Source: Primula veris
Lineage: Eukaryota > Streptophyta > Magnoliopsida > Ericales > Primulaceae
Direction of reading: 5' to 3'
Length of the DNA: 64,000 nt
Assembly (NCBI GenBank): GCA_963682055.1
Contig: OY821745.1
Span: 3,417,501-3,481,500, forward strand
Shown: in pieces, positions 1 through 11,256 of the stretch
Layout: each line of letters begins with the position of its first letter
Numbering within the stretch: position 1 is the first letter of the stretch
Program-made: the position numbers and the translations under genes
Notes under the pieces: model-generated
What the model saw: the letters and a program-made list of their open reading frames with translations, nothing else
The model's database searches: none
Told to the model about the DNA's origin: nothing

Positions 1-1048
1 CACGGGTATGATTCACTTATAAAGTCCTTAGATTCTCTTCATAATGATAATAATAAATAATAAACTTTGGTTAAAATCTAGAAAGCGCATATTAGTGTGT
101 CGGGGTCATCTGCATTGGATTTGGAAACCCAAATCTTGCATTGCTTTAATCTAAATTATGACTAAATATATAATTTTCTTATGAATTAAATTGTAGCTCA
201 ACTATTTTGAATAGTGTATGATGTCTATATATTCGTACCCTAGCTAGCCCACCATACTTGATAAACATATAATTTCAGGGAAAAAAGAGAGAAAGGAAAT
301 AAAGCTAGGCAAGATAAGCTTAGGAGACATATCTGGATATATTTCATGACGTGCTAATAAATAAATCAATCAATTACAAAAAAAAATTATAAAAGTTATA
401 GGGGCACTTAAACTTGTCAATTAGAGAAACTCACAAATCTACAGAAGGGGTTGGTCCATTGAATTATTGGTATGATATGGCATCACTTGGTTGGTTGATT
501 GATCATACTACTTGGGACACTTGCTACAAGTTTATAGGGGAAAAAATATTTATCTTCTTAACGGCCAGGAATTTCATTTAACTAATTTATTTATTTGTTC
601 TAAATAGAAGAAGCACATTAATCATAAAATTAAAAAATTGAGGTTTAGAAAGGTGTAACTAAACAAAACTATAATTTATTTTCAAAAAACAAACAAACTA
701 CTATCAAATAAAGGAATCTTATGAACATTCTATAAAAAGAAAATAATGAGTTGTAAACCTTAAACCCAATTGGTTGGGTGGGTGACACATAAGAAAGGGT
801 TGTGTGACCCACAAGGATTGGGTGTGTATACCTTAGAAATCTCAGTGTTGAGGTGAAGCCACGTTTTGTCTTACAAAAAACCATCCCAAAATAGAAATAG
901 TTAGTGGCAAAGTTGCAGAAAAATGTAAGTTTGAAGGGTGTAATGGTTAATGGTAAAATGCTGGATCGCAAGAATAAAAGGGAAAATTCAACTTTTTTTT
1001 AGAGAGGGTATAAATAACACTAGGATAACGTACGTGTTCATAGTACCT
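1..1048. other. Intergenic, no gene seen
   Basis: AT-rich intergenic DNA. A 100-codon minus-strand frame at 669-971 has no recognisable domain and low-complexity hydrophobic composition; I read it as chance. No RNA gene or terminal repeat is visible. Confidence 0.5.
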
Positions 1049-1178
1049 AGAAAATTATTTATTTGTACACAAAATATTACTAGGTTTTGGTTTACTATAC
1101 GTACTTCCATTTCGTACAAAATTAGTTAAACGTACAATGCATATATAGTGTTCTGAGAATCCTTAATAACTACTCTTA
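1049..1178 (+). repeat. Direct repeat, copy 1 (partner 2329-2452)
   Basis: About 125 bp nearly identical to 2329-2452 in the same orientation. The two share the blocks TTCGTACAAAATTAGTTAAA and TAGTGTTCTGAGAATCCTTA with few differences; copy 2 lacks a few bases near the middle. The copies are about 1.28 kb apart and enclose the orphan open frame at 1290-1748. Confidence 0.85.
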
Positions 1179-1289
1179 CTAGACAATTGATACGAATACA
1201 ATTTTGTGTAAGACGAGGATTTCAAACAAGAGAAATATACTTCTTTCCGAAAATGATTTTTTACTATTTACAGTCGTGAATAACAATAG

Positions 1290-1748
1290 AATTATAAAAC
1301 CTTATTTTACAATCATATTGATTATATTCAAAAACTAGATTCGTTTTCACGTTGGTTTATTGCTCAGTCAACCACAGAAAATAGTCCCTTTTTAAATGTT
1401 TTAAAAACTTTTCAAAAAAATTGGACAACTGCAAAAGGGGAAATTATTTCTGTTGTACATCCCCCTTCAGAGCATTTAAAACTTCGTGCAGGAGATGCTG
1501 CTATTGAATCTGTAGCATTTTCTCATGAAAAACAGTTAAATTTTACGAATTTAACACTTCAAACTATTTGTTCCCAATTAAGCCGTATCGAGAAAAATGG
1601 TGAAATTATTTTCTACAATAAGGAAAAAATAAAAATGCCTAGCACTTCTAAAACTCATAATACTAGTCAAAAGTTTATTGAATCTACTATTTTAAAACTC
1701 CTTCTTTCGTTACAAGAAAAAAAGGACAATAATACTCTATACATTTAG
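1290..1748 (+). pseudogene. Orphan open reading stretch of 153 codons without an early ATG
   Basis: One frame runs open from just after a TAG at 1287-1289 to the TAG at 1746-1748. It has no ATG near its left end, so ATG-based gene finding misses it. From about 1338 the composition looks coding: mixed Ser, Thr, Glu, Lys, His and Trp, a motif SVVHPPSEHLKLRAGD near the middle, then a Leu/Gln-rich likely helical stretch. This is unlike the low-complexity translations of the surrounding AT-rich DNA. I do not recognise the family. A fragment of an integrated virus-like or retroelement polyprotein is one guess, and an organelle-derived piece is another. It lies between 125-bp direct repeats. Confidence 0.4.
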
Positions 1749-2059
1749 GTGAGATGCGAAATTTACATATATATTTTTTTATATTATTATTGATAACAAC
1801 GGGCGGAATTACATAATTTCAGTATCCTTAGAACAACCTATGCGGGCTAAGCAAATTGAAATAATATAAAAGCATAAATGGTGTCAACATATATACCCAC
1901 CAACTTCTAATATCACACACAACTTATCCAACCCTAGAAATACGATAAAACTAAGCCAAAAAGACGAAAAATACAACATAAAAAATCCCAACTATCACGA
2001 AAACGTTAGGAAATGACGAATATCATTTAATTACGTGTAGGAATATCATTTTGTGTAAA

Positions 2060-2216
2060 ACGAAATATCCTTCTTTCGTTACGAAATTTTAGCAACACTT
2101 TAGCAATAAATTATTTTACTATTTATTGCTAAACTGTTACTAAAATTTAGCCACAACCATTTTAGCAACATAACTGAAAAAAAATTATGATGCTAAATGA
2201 ACTTTTTCTTGTAGTG
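2060..2216. mobile_element. MITE-like remnant with one CACTA-type end and a hairpin
   Basis: The right end at 2203-2216 reads as CACTACAAGAAAAA on the minus strand, the same terminal motif as the element at 7372-7808. Inside is a perfect 13-bp inverted repeat, TTTAGCAATAAAT at 2099-2111 against 2121-2133, flanked by further imperfect pairing. I could not find a matching left end, so it is probably truncated. The left boundary is approximate. Confidence 0.4.
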
Positions 2217-2328
2217 ACGTATTGCGTAGTGACACATGCGCACAGTAACATTATCCATGGAATTTCTTTATAAACTTATATCTCCATGATAATATTATTC
2301 TTTTATATGGTTTTATTTTGCTACGTCT

Positions 2329-2452
2329 TAGAAAATTAACGTTTGTACACAAAATGTTACAAGGTTTTTGTTTACTACTTCCATTTCGTACAAAATTAGT
2401 TAAACGTACAATGCATATATAGTGTTCTGAGAATCCTTAATAACTACGCTTA
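2329..2452 (+). repeat. Direct repeat, copy 2 (partner 1049-1178)
   Basis: Second copy of the 125-bp direct repeat. The short motif TTAGAAAATTAACGTTT occurs at its left edge and nearly repeats just after its right edge (2450-2466), so a smaller tandem repeat sits on this boundary. Confidence 0.8.
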
Positions 2453-2870
2453 GAAAATTAACGTTTTGCTTTAAAAAGTTACGGTTTAATTTTTTATAAT
2501 TTTATTGCGTGTTTAATTGTATAGCTTTAAGCTGATTTTCTTCCCCTTAAATATTCTAGATGTTGTAAAGCCAAATTTTCCATTTTTTGATATATATCAA
2601 CGGATATACAAGTTACATATATATACTTAAAAATATACTGGCAAAGCAAATTTCTACATCAGAGCAGGGGATTTAAAAATCATCTTAAGAGTTTAACAAT
2701 AGACCCATGCGTGCATAGTTATTCTTACTTTTCGTGTGCATATTATTGCTAATTAAAAAAAAAAAGTATTTGGTGGAATGAAGCTTCATAATTGAGGCCT
2801 TTTTTTCCTTCTTTTTTTTCTTTTTGAAATGAGACACTATACAGTGGCCCACTCCACTCCCTATATAAAG

Positions 2871-2878
2871 GAACCTCC
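2871..2878 (+). promoter_or_regulatory. Probable TATA box of the SWEET gene
   Basis: CTATATAAAG lies about 135 bp before the SWEET start codon. That would put transcription start near 2900 and give a leader of about 105 nt. Position and sequence fit a plant core promoter; no transcript evidence is available. Confidence 0.6.
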
Positions 2879-3007
2879 AACACCTCTTTGAAATGTGCTT
2901 GTGTAAGAACTCAAATATATAATTCTACATTTGAGATCACCACTTAGTAACACATTCTTGTGTCATTTGAGAGTGAGGGATAAAATTTTAAGTGAGATAC
3001 TATAAAA

Positions 3008-5294
3008 ATGGGAGGATTTACTGAGCATAACTTGGCTTTTGCATTTGGCCTTATGGGTATACATTCATATGCCATCATCTCCATAAGCTACTTGCTTCTA
3101 TTTTTGTTAATTTAAAGTTCTTTTCTAAGTTTTTCATACACAAAGGCTCGCATACGTACACTTGTCGGGTTTTTTTAGTTATTTCAATATCTTCTAAAAA
3201 AAATTATGGTTTCAGTATTTTTCCTCTTTCCTTGGAAGTTTGCATGAATAACTACTCTCTTTACATGATCTTTGCTTAAAAAAAAGTATTTTCTTAAGAG
3301 CATGCATAAGTCATATCAAAATCTATGCAAGAAGCAACATAATGCACGACCCTTACACTTTCTTATTATTCTACCAGGATAGTAGTATTTTCCAAGAGTT
3401 TTTGTAAGAGTTGGATTAATATGGTATAATATTCATGTTAAGTCGCAATAACTCTCGCTAATTATGGTAGCAAGTAAAGACATGCACGTTGTCCATTAGT
3501 CGTTATCTTAAGTTTTGAAAAGATAATTAACATTATAAAAAACTAACTTTTTGATCTTTTGGTTTTCTTTCTATATCTCAGGCAACATCATCTCGTTCTT
3601 CGTGTTCCTTTCACCACTGTGAGTGCTCCCTCTTTCCTATTCTTTTGCAATTTTTGAATGTTATCATTTGCTTTTTTCATGCATAACACTCTTAATTACT
3701 TAATATTAGGCCGACGTTTTACCAAATATACAAGAGGAAATCGACTGAAGGTTTTCAGTCCGTTCCCTATGTAGTGGCTTTGTTCAGTGCCATGTTGTTG
3801 ATGTACTATGCTTTCCTCAAGACCAGTGACAGGACTCTTCTTATCACTATCAACTCATTTGGTTGTTTTATCGAGACCATCTATATCGGAATTTTCATTT
3901 ACTATGCACCCAAAAAGGTATACATACAACACAAGAAATACTTGAATAGAGTATACATCATGTAGGTACTAATTTACATCCTCATCAGTGATCACAAACA
4001 ACAAGTAGATGGGATCTTAATAAAAAGCAACTTATATGGCTTGTTTCTTTGCAGCTTTTGCCAAAATAAACAGACTTGATGTGAAAATGAAAGTTCATTC
4101 AGATTTTAATTTGTTTAGACGGGTAGACAATATAAGAACTACTAGACTATGTTGTTGAGGTAGCTTACCAATTAACTATAGCATATCAAAACTCAACTCA
4201 AGACGGCACATACAAACACCTAAAATCTGATAGTCTAAATTTCCATCTTTATTTATGGAAAAAAATGACATGACACAAATATTCATTGTAAAAATTGAGG
4301 GGAAACTAATATAATTATTATTGTTGCAGGGGCAAACTGTCAAATTACTAGGGTTGATGATGGGAGGGTTTGCTCTGCTAGTAGTTCTAACTCACTTTCT
4401 AGCAAAAGGTCCACTTTGCCTCTACATTGTTGGTTGGATTTGCCTAGTCTTCTCTGTTAGCGTCTTTGCTGCTCCTCTTTGCATTTTGGTAAATAATTTA
4501 CTAGTTCATTGATTAATTAATTGATAAACTCTCACTTTTTTCCCTTTTTTTGTGCAATCAAATTAATTATTGATGAATATTACAGAAACAAGTTATAAAG
4601 ACCAAAAGCGTGGAGTTCATGCCCTTCTTCCTATCCTTTTCCCTCACACTCAATGCGGTCATGTGGTTCGGTTATGGCTTTCTTATCCACGACTTCAATA
4701 TTGCTGTAAGTTTATATTTACGTTAACAACATGCAAATAAAATAAAAATACAACAAAACATAAGTTATCTAGTTAAAAAAAAAGCCTATATAAAACCCTA
4801 GAGAATTACTCTTTCCTAATAATGCTGGTTTTTAAACGGTCGATTAAGTGGACAAAGTACATGTATGGATCCCTTGTTACTATATATGCCCTTATAAACA
4901 ATAAATGCTTATTTGGTTTAATCACAAAAGCTTAACATTAGCTAGTTACATCCTTTCTTAACTAATTTAACTTTTTGAATGTCCACAGGTTCCAAATATT
5001 CTTGGCTTCATCTTTGGAATTGCCCAGATGGTTCTTTATGCAATGTACAGAAAACCAAAGAAATTCGTCAAACCCGAAGAGAAAGTACCGTCCGACAAAA
5101 TAATCGAGCATCAAGTGATAGTGATAGATGATGTTTCAGACAAGACACATGGTAAAGTTGCTGAACAAGTGATCGATGTGGTGAAGCTTAGCGCTATTCT
5201 AATCCCCGAAATAGTCCCAAAAAATGCCAAAGTCGTTGAAATTAATCACCTCAATGTTCCCAAGCCAAACATGGAAATCCCTGTTGCGGTTTAA
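3008..5294 (+). CDS. SWEET sugar transporter (MtN3/saliva family), six exons
   Basis: Bidirectional sugar uniporter of the plasma membrane; by family knowledge clade III members export sucrose. Exons: 3008-3056, 3582-3618, 3710-3917, 4330-4488, 4586-4705, 4989-5294. All junctions are GT-AG and phases agree, giving 292 aa. The first MtN3 repeat covers roughly residues 10-97 ([20 protein letters not shown], then [14 protein letters not shown]) and the second about 131-217 ([20 protein letters not shown]). Seven membrane segments are expected. After the last one comes a charged tail of about 75 residues rich in Lys, Glu, Val and Ile, as in long-tailed clade III SWEETs. The exon layout is the usual one for the family. 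A TATA box lies at 2871. The clade call rests on the N-terminus and tail, and I cannot separate the individual SWEET9 to SWEET15 types. Confidence 0.93.
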
Positions 5295-6032
5295 CTTTAT
5301 TATCATGATTATTGTGCTGTAACTATATGTAGATTGGTTATCGTCATGCTGCTGGTGTGGTCGTGTCAAGTTATAACTATTGTAACCTAGAGTAGGATTG
5401 TCAGCCTGGCTGATAATCAAGAGTCGTGTGTCTAATTTATGTGTGTCGTTTATCTCTGCAATGTGGTTGTTGAGTTGTGTTATGAATAATTTAAGTTAAT
5501 GAATATTGTCAGAGTTCAATAACGAGCATGTGTTCTTTCAAAATCCTTTTATCTGGATAATTTTAGGGCATGATAAATTAATACATTGAGCAAAACAGGT
5601 ACAGTTATGGGGTTCACATTTTGTCATGTTTTTTACATCAGCTTTTTGTCATGTTACATGTGTACCCCTCACATAAAAACACATATATCAAGCAATGTGT
5701 ACCCAAAACATATTAGCAATTCACCTTTCTCATCTTCATTTATGTTCTTTTAATCCCTACCACACTAGCTTATCAAAAAAATAAAAATCCCCACCACACT
5801 TCGGACGGATGAAGAGCAAAACAATTGAGCTTTATCTAGGAAGAACACACTAATAAATTTACAATAATTTCAGAAAAAACTTATGATTATTTTTATATAA
5901 AAAAAAGACACACTATTATTGTGTATATCTAAATTTCTATTTACATATTTTGCTTACAAACCTAAATTATGATTATAAAATCGAAACAAATTTAATGAAG
6001 AAGGAGATGACGCGGGTGGGGGAGATCTCAAG
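5295..6032. other. SWEET 3' region and intergenic DNA
   Basis: The first 200-250 bp probably include the SWEET 3' UTR, with AATGAATA near 5499 as a possible near-upstream polyadenylation element. Nothing else is recognisable before the MITE at 6036. Confidence 0.4.
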
Positions 6033-6035
6033 GAA

Positions 6036-6181
6036 CACTAAAAAAAAATACCAAAATAACTACGAGATTCATGACGGTATTATTTGTTACGAGCTTATTT
6101 GTGACAGCTTTTTGAATTAGTAACAAGCTTGTGAGAATGATAATTTTTAACTCTCACTAAATCAAACATTATTTTGTAGTG
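6036..6181. mobile_element. 146-bp CACTA-ended MITE with GAA target duplication
   Basis: Starts CACTAAAAAAAAATACC and ends ATTATTTTGTAGTG, so the termini are inverted. The flanks are GAA (6033-6035) and GAA (6182-6184), a perfect 3-bp duplication typical of CACTA (En/Spm) elements. The inside resembles the element at 9466-9640 in the opposite orientation (TAGTAACAAGCTTGTGAG; GAGCTTATTTGTGACAGC). It has no coding capacity. Confidence 0.8.
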
Positions 6182-7371
6182 GAATATGAAAATGTTAGAG
6201 GTGAAAGGGCTGGTATTATGTATTTAGTTACATACTACTCCTATATTTAAATTTAATAGAGACATTTTTCACAGTGACCACACTTTTTATTTACGATTAA
6301 TAAAATGTCTCTTATGAAGAAAAAAAATGGTTGTGAAATATTTAGTGGTCCACATGTAACCGGCTGAAAACATGAGGATTGCAACCGGATAAAATTTGAT
6401 TCCACGGTTGATACTTAAAATATGGTAATTTATTTATATCATTTGTTTAAAGGGAATAATCCAGTTGGACAGAAACGTCTTAATTTAAAATTATCAAAAG
6501 AACCTTAATTAAGCAGCTTAAAATTTATCTTGAATCTTTCCCCAAATCTTTTTCCTTAAGCAATTCCAGTACCATTTTACTATAACATAGAGTAATTAAC
6601 AAAACTTGTTCATGCATGTGCCCACACCTCATGGTCATTCCGTTCAAAAGACCATAAGTAAATCAGTGGCAATAGTACAAAATGAACCTATATATACTAA
6701 AATGGACCTAAATGTAACTAAAAACAAGGCAAATTAAAAAGCTAGCTAACTGGCTATCACTTTAGATTTTCATGAATTTAAATCAAACTTTGCTTTTGCT
6801 CTTTACTCTTTAAACTTTTATCAGTCCTAGCCTCATGTATATCAATTTCTTTCCATAAACTTTTGTTTAAAAATATGTGTGTATAACTATTTTAACGAAA
6901 ATTTGAGAATAAATTGTTCCATTGGTATATAGAGTAAAAATTTCAAAGTGTGTTATATTCCAACATTACGCAAATATATACGAATTTTGTATGAGATAAT
7001 ATATTTCAAATCATAAAAAAACATTGAATGCATGAAGACATAGATACTGTTGTAAGTGCAAGGTGTTTATATCATTAATTATCTGGATTGGTATCCGTCA
7101 GAGAAAGCATTAAAGGGTGACATCTGCAAGATCCATGTACTCAAAAGGTAGTTTAAGTGCCTAACGATAAAATTTAGTAGTGCACCCAAAAAAACTAAAG
7201 TACCAGACAGATCCAAAAAATTGAAGATAAAAGACAAGATGAGAAAGTAATGCAAGAAGGACTCCTTTTAATTTAATAGCCAGGGATAATGATTGATTAG
7301 TACATACAAAATATACTTAATTTTCAAAATCCTCAATTCTTAAGTTTTGTTTAATAATTTGTACATATAAT

Positions 7372-7808
7372 CATTACAACAAAATTGAGATTTGTGGATA
7401 ATTTGTTTAGACACAATCAAATTTTGTCTATAAATAGTACTTTTTAGAGACAAAAATAATTTTTTAGGGACAAAATTAATTTTTTTTTTGTCTCCAAATG
7501 TAATTTTTAGGGACAAAATTTGAATTTTTTCTCGTCTCGAAAGACAATCACATACCAACATAAGGACATAATTTGATTTTGTCTCAAAATAGATTTAAGG
7601 ATACATTTTAATTGTCTCATTATGTTTGTACCAGATTGTCTTTGGAGATAACAAAAATTTCTAATTTTTGTCCCTAAAAATTATATTTGGGTACAAAAAA
7701 ATATTTTTGTCTCCAAAAAAATATTTTTGTCCCTAAAGAGTAATATTTGGAGGTAAATTTTGACCGTCTCCAAATAATTTGTCCCTAAATCTAATTTTTC
7801 TTGTAGTG
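7372..7808. mobile_element. 437-bp CACTA-ended MITE with AAT target duplication
   Basis: Begins CATTACAACAAAATTGAG and ends TTTTTCTTGTAGTG. It is flanked by AAT at 7369-7371 and 7809-7811. The body is built from alternating sense and antisense copies of a motif like GGGACAAAATT / GTCTCCAAAT, so it can fold into a long hairpin. A near relative lies at 7933-8351. Short open frames here are products of this repeat, not genes. Confidence 0.82.
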
Positions 7809-7932
7809 AATGTAACATCAAAGTTAAAACAAAGAGTAAAAAGAAGTAACACCATGTAGTATATGTATTAGCATCATGTGTATATATACTGTTATTTAAA
7901 ACTGTTTTAAGGTCCGAGTTTTCAATAATTAA

Positions 7933-8351
7933 CACTACAACAAAATTAAGAATTAGGAATAATTTATTTAGAAACAATCAAATTTTGTTTCCAAATAATA
8001 TCTTTTAGAGACAAAAAAAAAATTTTAGGGACTCAAATAATTTTTTTGTCTCCAAATGTAATTTTTAGGGACAAAAATTAAAGTTTTGTGTGTCTCTAAA
8101 GACAATCTCTTACCAGATAATTTAATTTTGTCTCAAAATATATTTGAAGACAAAATTAAATTGTCTCATATAGTTGGTATAGGATTATTTTTGGAGACAA
8201 AGAACACTTCAATTTTTATCCTTACAAGTTACATTTGGAGATTAAAAAAAATTGTCCTTAAAAAAATATTTTTGTCCCTAAAAGTTATTATTTAGAGACA
8301 AATTAATTGTCTCAAAATAAATTGTCTCTAAAACCTATGTTTTCTGTAGTG
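7933..8351. mobile_element. 419-bp CACTA-ended MITE, sister of 7372-7808
   Basis: Starts CACTACAACAAAATTAAG and ends TTTTCTGTAGTG in the same orientation as its neighbour, with the same internal GGGACAAAA / TGTCTCCAAA motif arrangement. Flanks are TAA (7930-7932) and TAG (8352-8354), a target duplication with one mismatch. The elements are separated by 124 bp, so this is either nested targeting or a local duplication. Confidence 0.78.
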
Positions 8352-8414
8352 TAGGTACCACTTATATGTACATTTTCATCATTTTCGTAATTTATAATAA
8401 ATAATTGATCGTTA

Positions 8415-9998
8415 ATTAGGGATGGGTTCACTTATTTATAAACCTTCTAATTTAATATACTCACAGCAAAACTTTTACATTTTCATCATTTTCGCAATTT
8501 ATAATAAACTTGTACTCCTATTAGGGAGTAGTTTACAATTCATTATATTTTATATACTGGTATGTCTGAAAACAAATATATACTTTCATGAATATATGTT
8601 GAGATATACTTTGATGAAAGTGAACAATTATTTTAATGCAAAGTAAGCACATTAAACATGAAAGGCTTTTACAAAACAGTTTTAAGATTTTATTCAAAAA
8701 GATAACAATTTCTTGAAAAAGAAAGAGGATGCATCAGTGTTCACCTATGAACGAATTAAACAGCCAAAAAAATAAAAGAAAGTAATTATATACTCCTCTT
8801 TTGCAAATCAACTGAGTAAATATAGATCTATGCATGGTTCCATGGAGGAGAAAGCTAACCAGTGGTTATCGGGGATCACGACACCCGGACCCCGGACTCT
8901 TATTTGGTTTCTTTTCATGCATTTGTACTATAATTTGTTGGTTTTCATTATTTCTTTCCCACTTAGTATTACTTTCGTATGAAAATTCAGCAACTGCACC
9001 TGTTTCAGTGTAATGTGTACCAGAAATGGTGGGGGTAGACACCGCAAAATTTGATTCTACTCTGACGTTTCAAGCTTTTGAGCCTAGAAAGATGTCGGCT
9101 TGTTAAAATCATTTTTATTGAAAGATATAAACACTCGTTGTTTTTAGTTTCTGAAAAATTGATGTTTTCACTTATCTATTTTTTTCTTAGCTGTATTTTG
9201 TGAGGATTTTCGTACCCAAAAATACCAAAATATTGTAAAAACATCAAAGCTTTCGGGAAGTTAAAAACAGTAAGGAGAGGGTAGTGTATATAAAAAATAT
9301 CAAGAAAACTAATATCTTCTCTATGGCTAAAAACTCCGAGTTACACCAAATTTCCATTTCAGCCTTTTTCTATGCTTACGTAACAAAAATGTTCATAATG
9401 GTTACAACTTATAGTCTAGTAGCTGCGTATTTGAAAAATGTTGATAACTGCAGCTGATCTCTCTACACTATAAAATAATGTTTTATTTAGTGAGAGTCAA
9501 AAGCTGTCACAAGTCTGTCACTAATTTAAAAAGTTGTTACAAGTCTGTCACAAAGCCGTCACAAAAACCGTCGCTAATAAGCTCGTAACAAAAAAATACC
9601 GTCACTAATCCCGTCGCTATTTGAGTATTTTTTTGTAGTGCTACAGTCTTAACATACAAATTTGAAGTGTTATATACGCAAAATAATTTATCGAGATTCT
9701 CCTAGAATTTACAGAATTAATCTTATTGGCGGATTTCTATTGGGTCCCGGGAAATGGACTCAAACTTAAATAGTTTCAGTTTTTTGGACCGATCCTTAAT
9801 TAGTATTCCTACAGCGGTCCAATCCGAAATTTACCCTTTATAATGGTTATTCTTAATTAAGGTCTAAAATTACCAACTAAATTCGATTTCCATTCAACAG
9901 ATAAAAAGCCTGTCATTTTCAGAAATGTAAAGTTAGTAACATCAAGCTTCTGACCTTACAACCTGCAAACAGTAGTGAATTTTCACCAAGCCTTATAA
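8415..9998 (+). repeat. Tandem duplication, unit A
   Basis: About 1.58 kb matching 10007-11256 in the same orientation. Shared blocks include GGATGGGTTCACTTATTT, AATGGTGGGGGTAGACACC, TCCTAGAATTTACA and CCAACTAAATTCGATTTCC, in the same order. Unit A is longer mainly because it carries the MITE at 9466-9640. No coding region is seen in either unit. Confidence 0.85.
9466..9640. mobile_element. 175-bp CACTA-ended MITE with CTA target duplication, inserted in unit A
   Basis: Begins CACTATAAAATAATG and ends TATTTTTTTGTAGTG. Perfect CTA duplication at 9463-9465 and 9641-9643. Internal motifs GTCACTAA and GTCGCTA recur. It is absent at the corresponding place in unit B (about 10890-10910), so it inserted after the duplication or was lost from B. 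Confidence 0.85.
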
Positions 9999-10006
9999 TG
10001 ATAGTT

Positions 10007-11256
10007 AAGGATGGGTTCACTTATTTGTAAACCTTCTAATTATTTAATATACTCACCGCAAAACTTGTAGTTTACGACTTCAAGAATACATGTTGAGATA
10101 TAATTCAACGAAACTGGACAATTATTTTATTAGTATATTAAACATAAAACTGTTTTATAAAAAAAAAAACAAGATTTTATTCAAAAAGATCACAATTTCT
10201 TGAGAAAAAAAAGAGATTGCATCAACCTCTGAACGAATTAAACAACTATTTTTTTTTAAGAGAATAAGTAAATATTGATCTGTGGTACTTCCATACAAAG
10301 GGAAAGCCAAGACACCCCTGTAAGGCTATAACTCTTTTATTTGTAAAAAATAGTTTCTTTAATTTCATGCATTTTTACTACGTACATAATTTGTTGGCTT
10401 TCATGATTCCTTTCCCACTTAATATTACTTTCTTATGCAAACTCAACACTGCGTCTAATTCAATGTAGTGTGTACCGGAAATGGTGGGGGTAGACACCGC
10501 AAAATTTGATGCTTTCGAGCTTTTGAGCCTAGAAAGATGTCGGTATGTTTAAATCATTTTTCTTGAAAGATATACACTCACTATTTCTCGTTATTTTTCG
10601 TTTGTGAAAAAATGATGTTTTAACCTATCTATTTTTTTCTTAGTTGTATTTTGTGAGGGTTTTTATACCCAAAAATACCAAAATATTGTAAATAACATCA
10701 AGTTTTTCGGAAATTAAAAACAGGAGTGAGTTGTTTATATAAAAAATTATTAATAAACTAATATCTTGTCTATGGTTAAAAACTCCGAGTAACACCTAAT
10801 TTCCATTTCGGGTGGGTTTTTTTCTCCCTCTTCCATGTTTAATTATTAACGCTTGCAATTAAAATGTTTATAATGGTTAACCCTTAAATAATTAAGGGCA
10901 GTGAGTTTATTTTGAAATGTTATATACGCAAAACAATATAACGAATTTCCTAGAATTTACACAATTAATCCTTATTGATAATGGTAGCTTTCCTTATTGA
11001 TAAGGAAGGCAATAAGATAATTTTAATTTTTAAATCTTCAAACAATGGAATGTGATTACCATTTATAATGGTCATTCTTAGGGTCTAAATTTTCCATATA
11101 TAGGTTTCTATTTATTTATATGTTTTAAAACGACCAACTAAATTCGATTTCCATCCCAACATATAAAAAACAGGTCATTTCCAGAAATGTAAAGTAAGTT
11201 AGTAACGTCAAGCCTCTGACCTTATAACCTGACAGTGAATTTTCACCTAGCCAGGT
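10007..11256 (+). repeat. Tandem duplication, unit B
   Basis: Second copy of 8415-9998. It begins at the motif AGGATGGGTTCACTTATTTG and ends near GTGAATTTTCACCTAGCC. Divergence by small indels and substitutions is obvious, so the duplication is not recent. Confidence 0.82.

Noticed and set aside
669..971. 100-codon minus-strand open frame
   Set aside because: Hydrophobic, Phe/Tyr-rich translation of AT-rich DNA, with no domain and no exon context.
7340..8295. Several open frames of 69-98 codons
   Set aside because: All lie within two hairpin MITEs and derive from their GGGACAAAA-type repeats.
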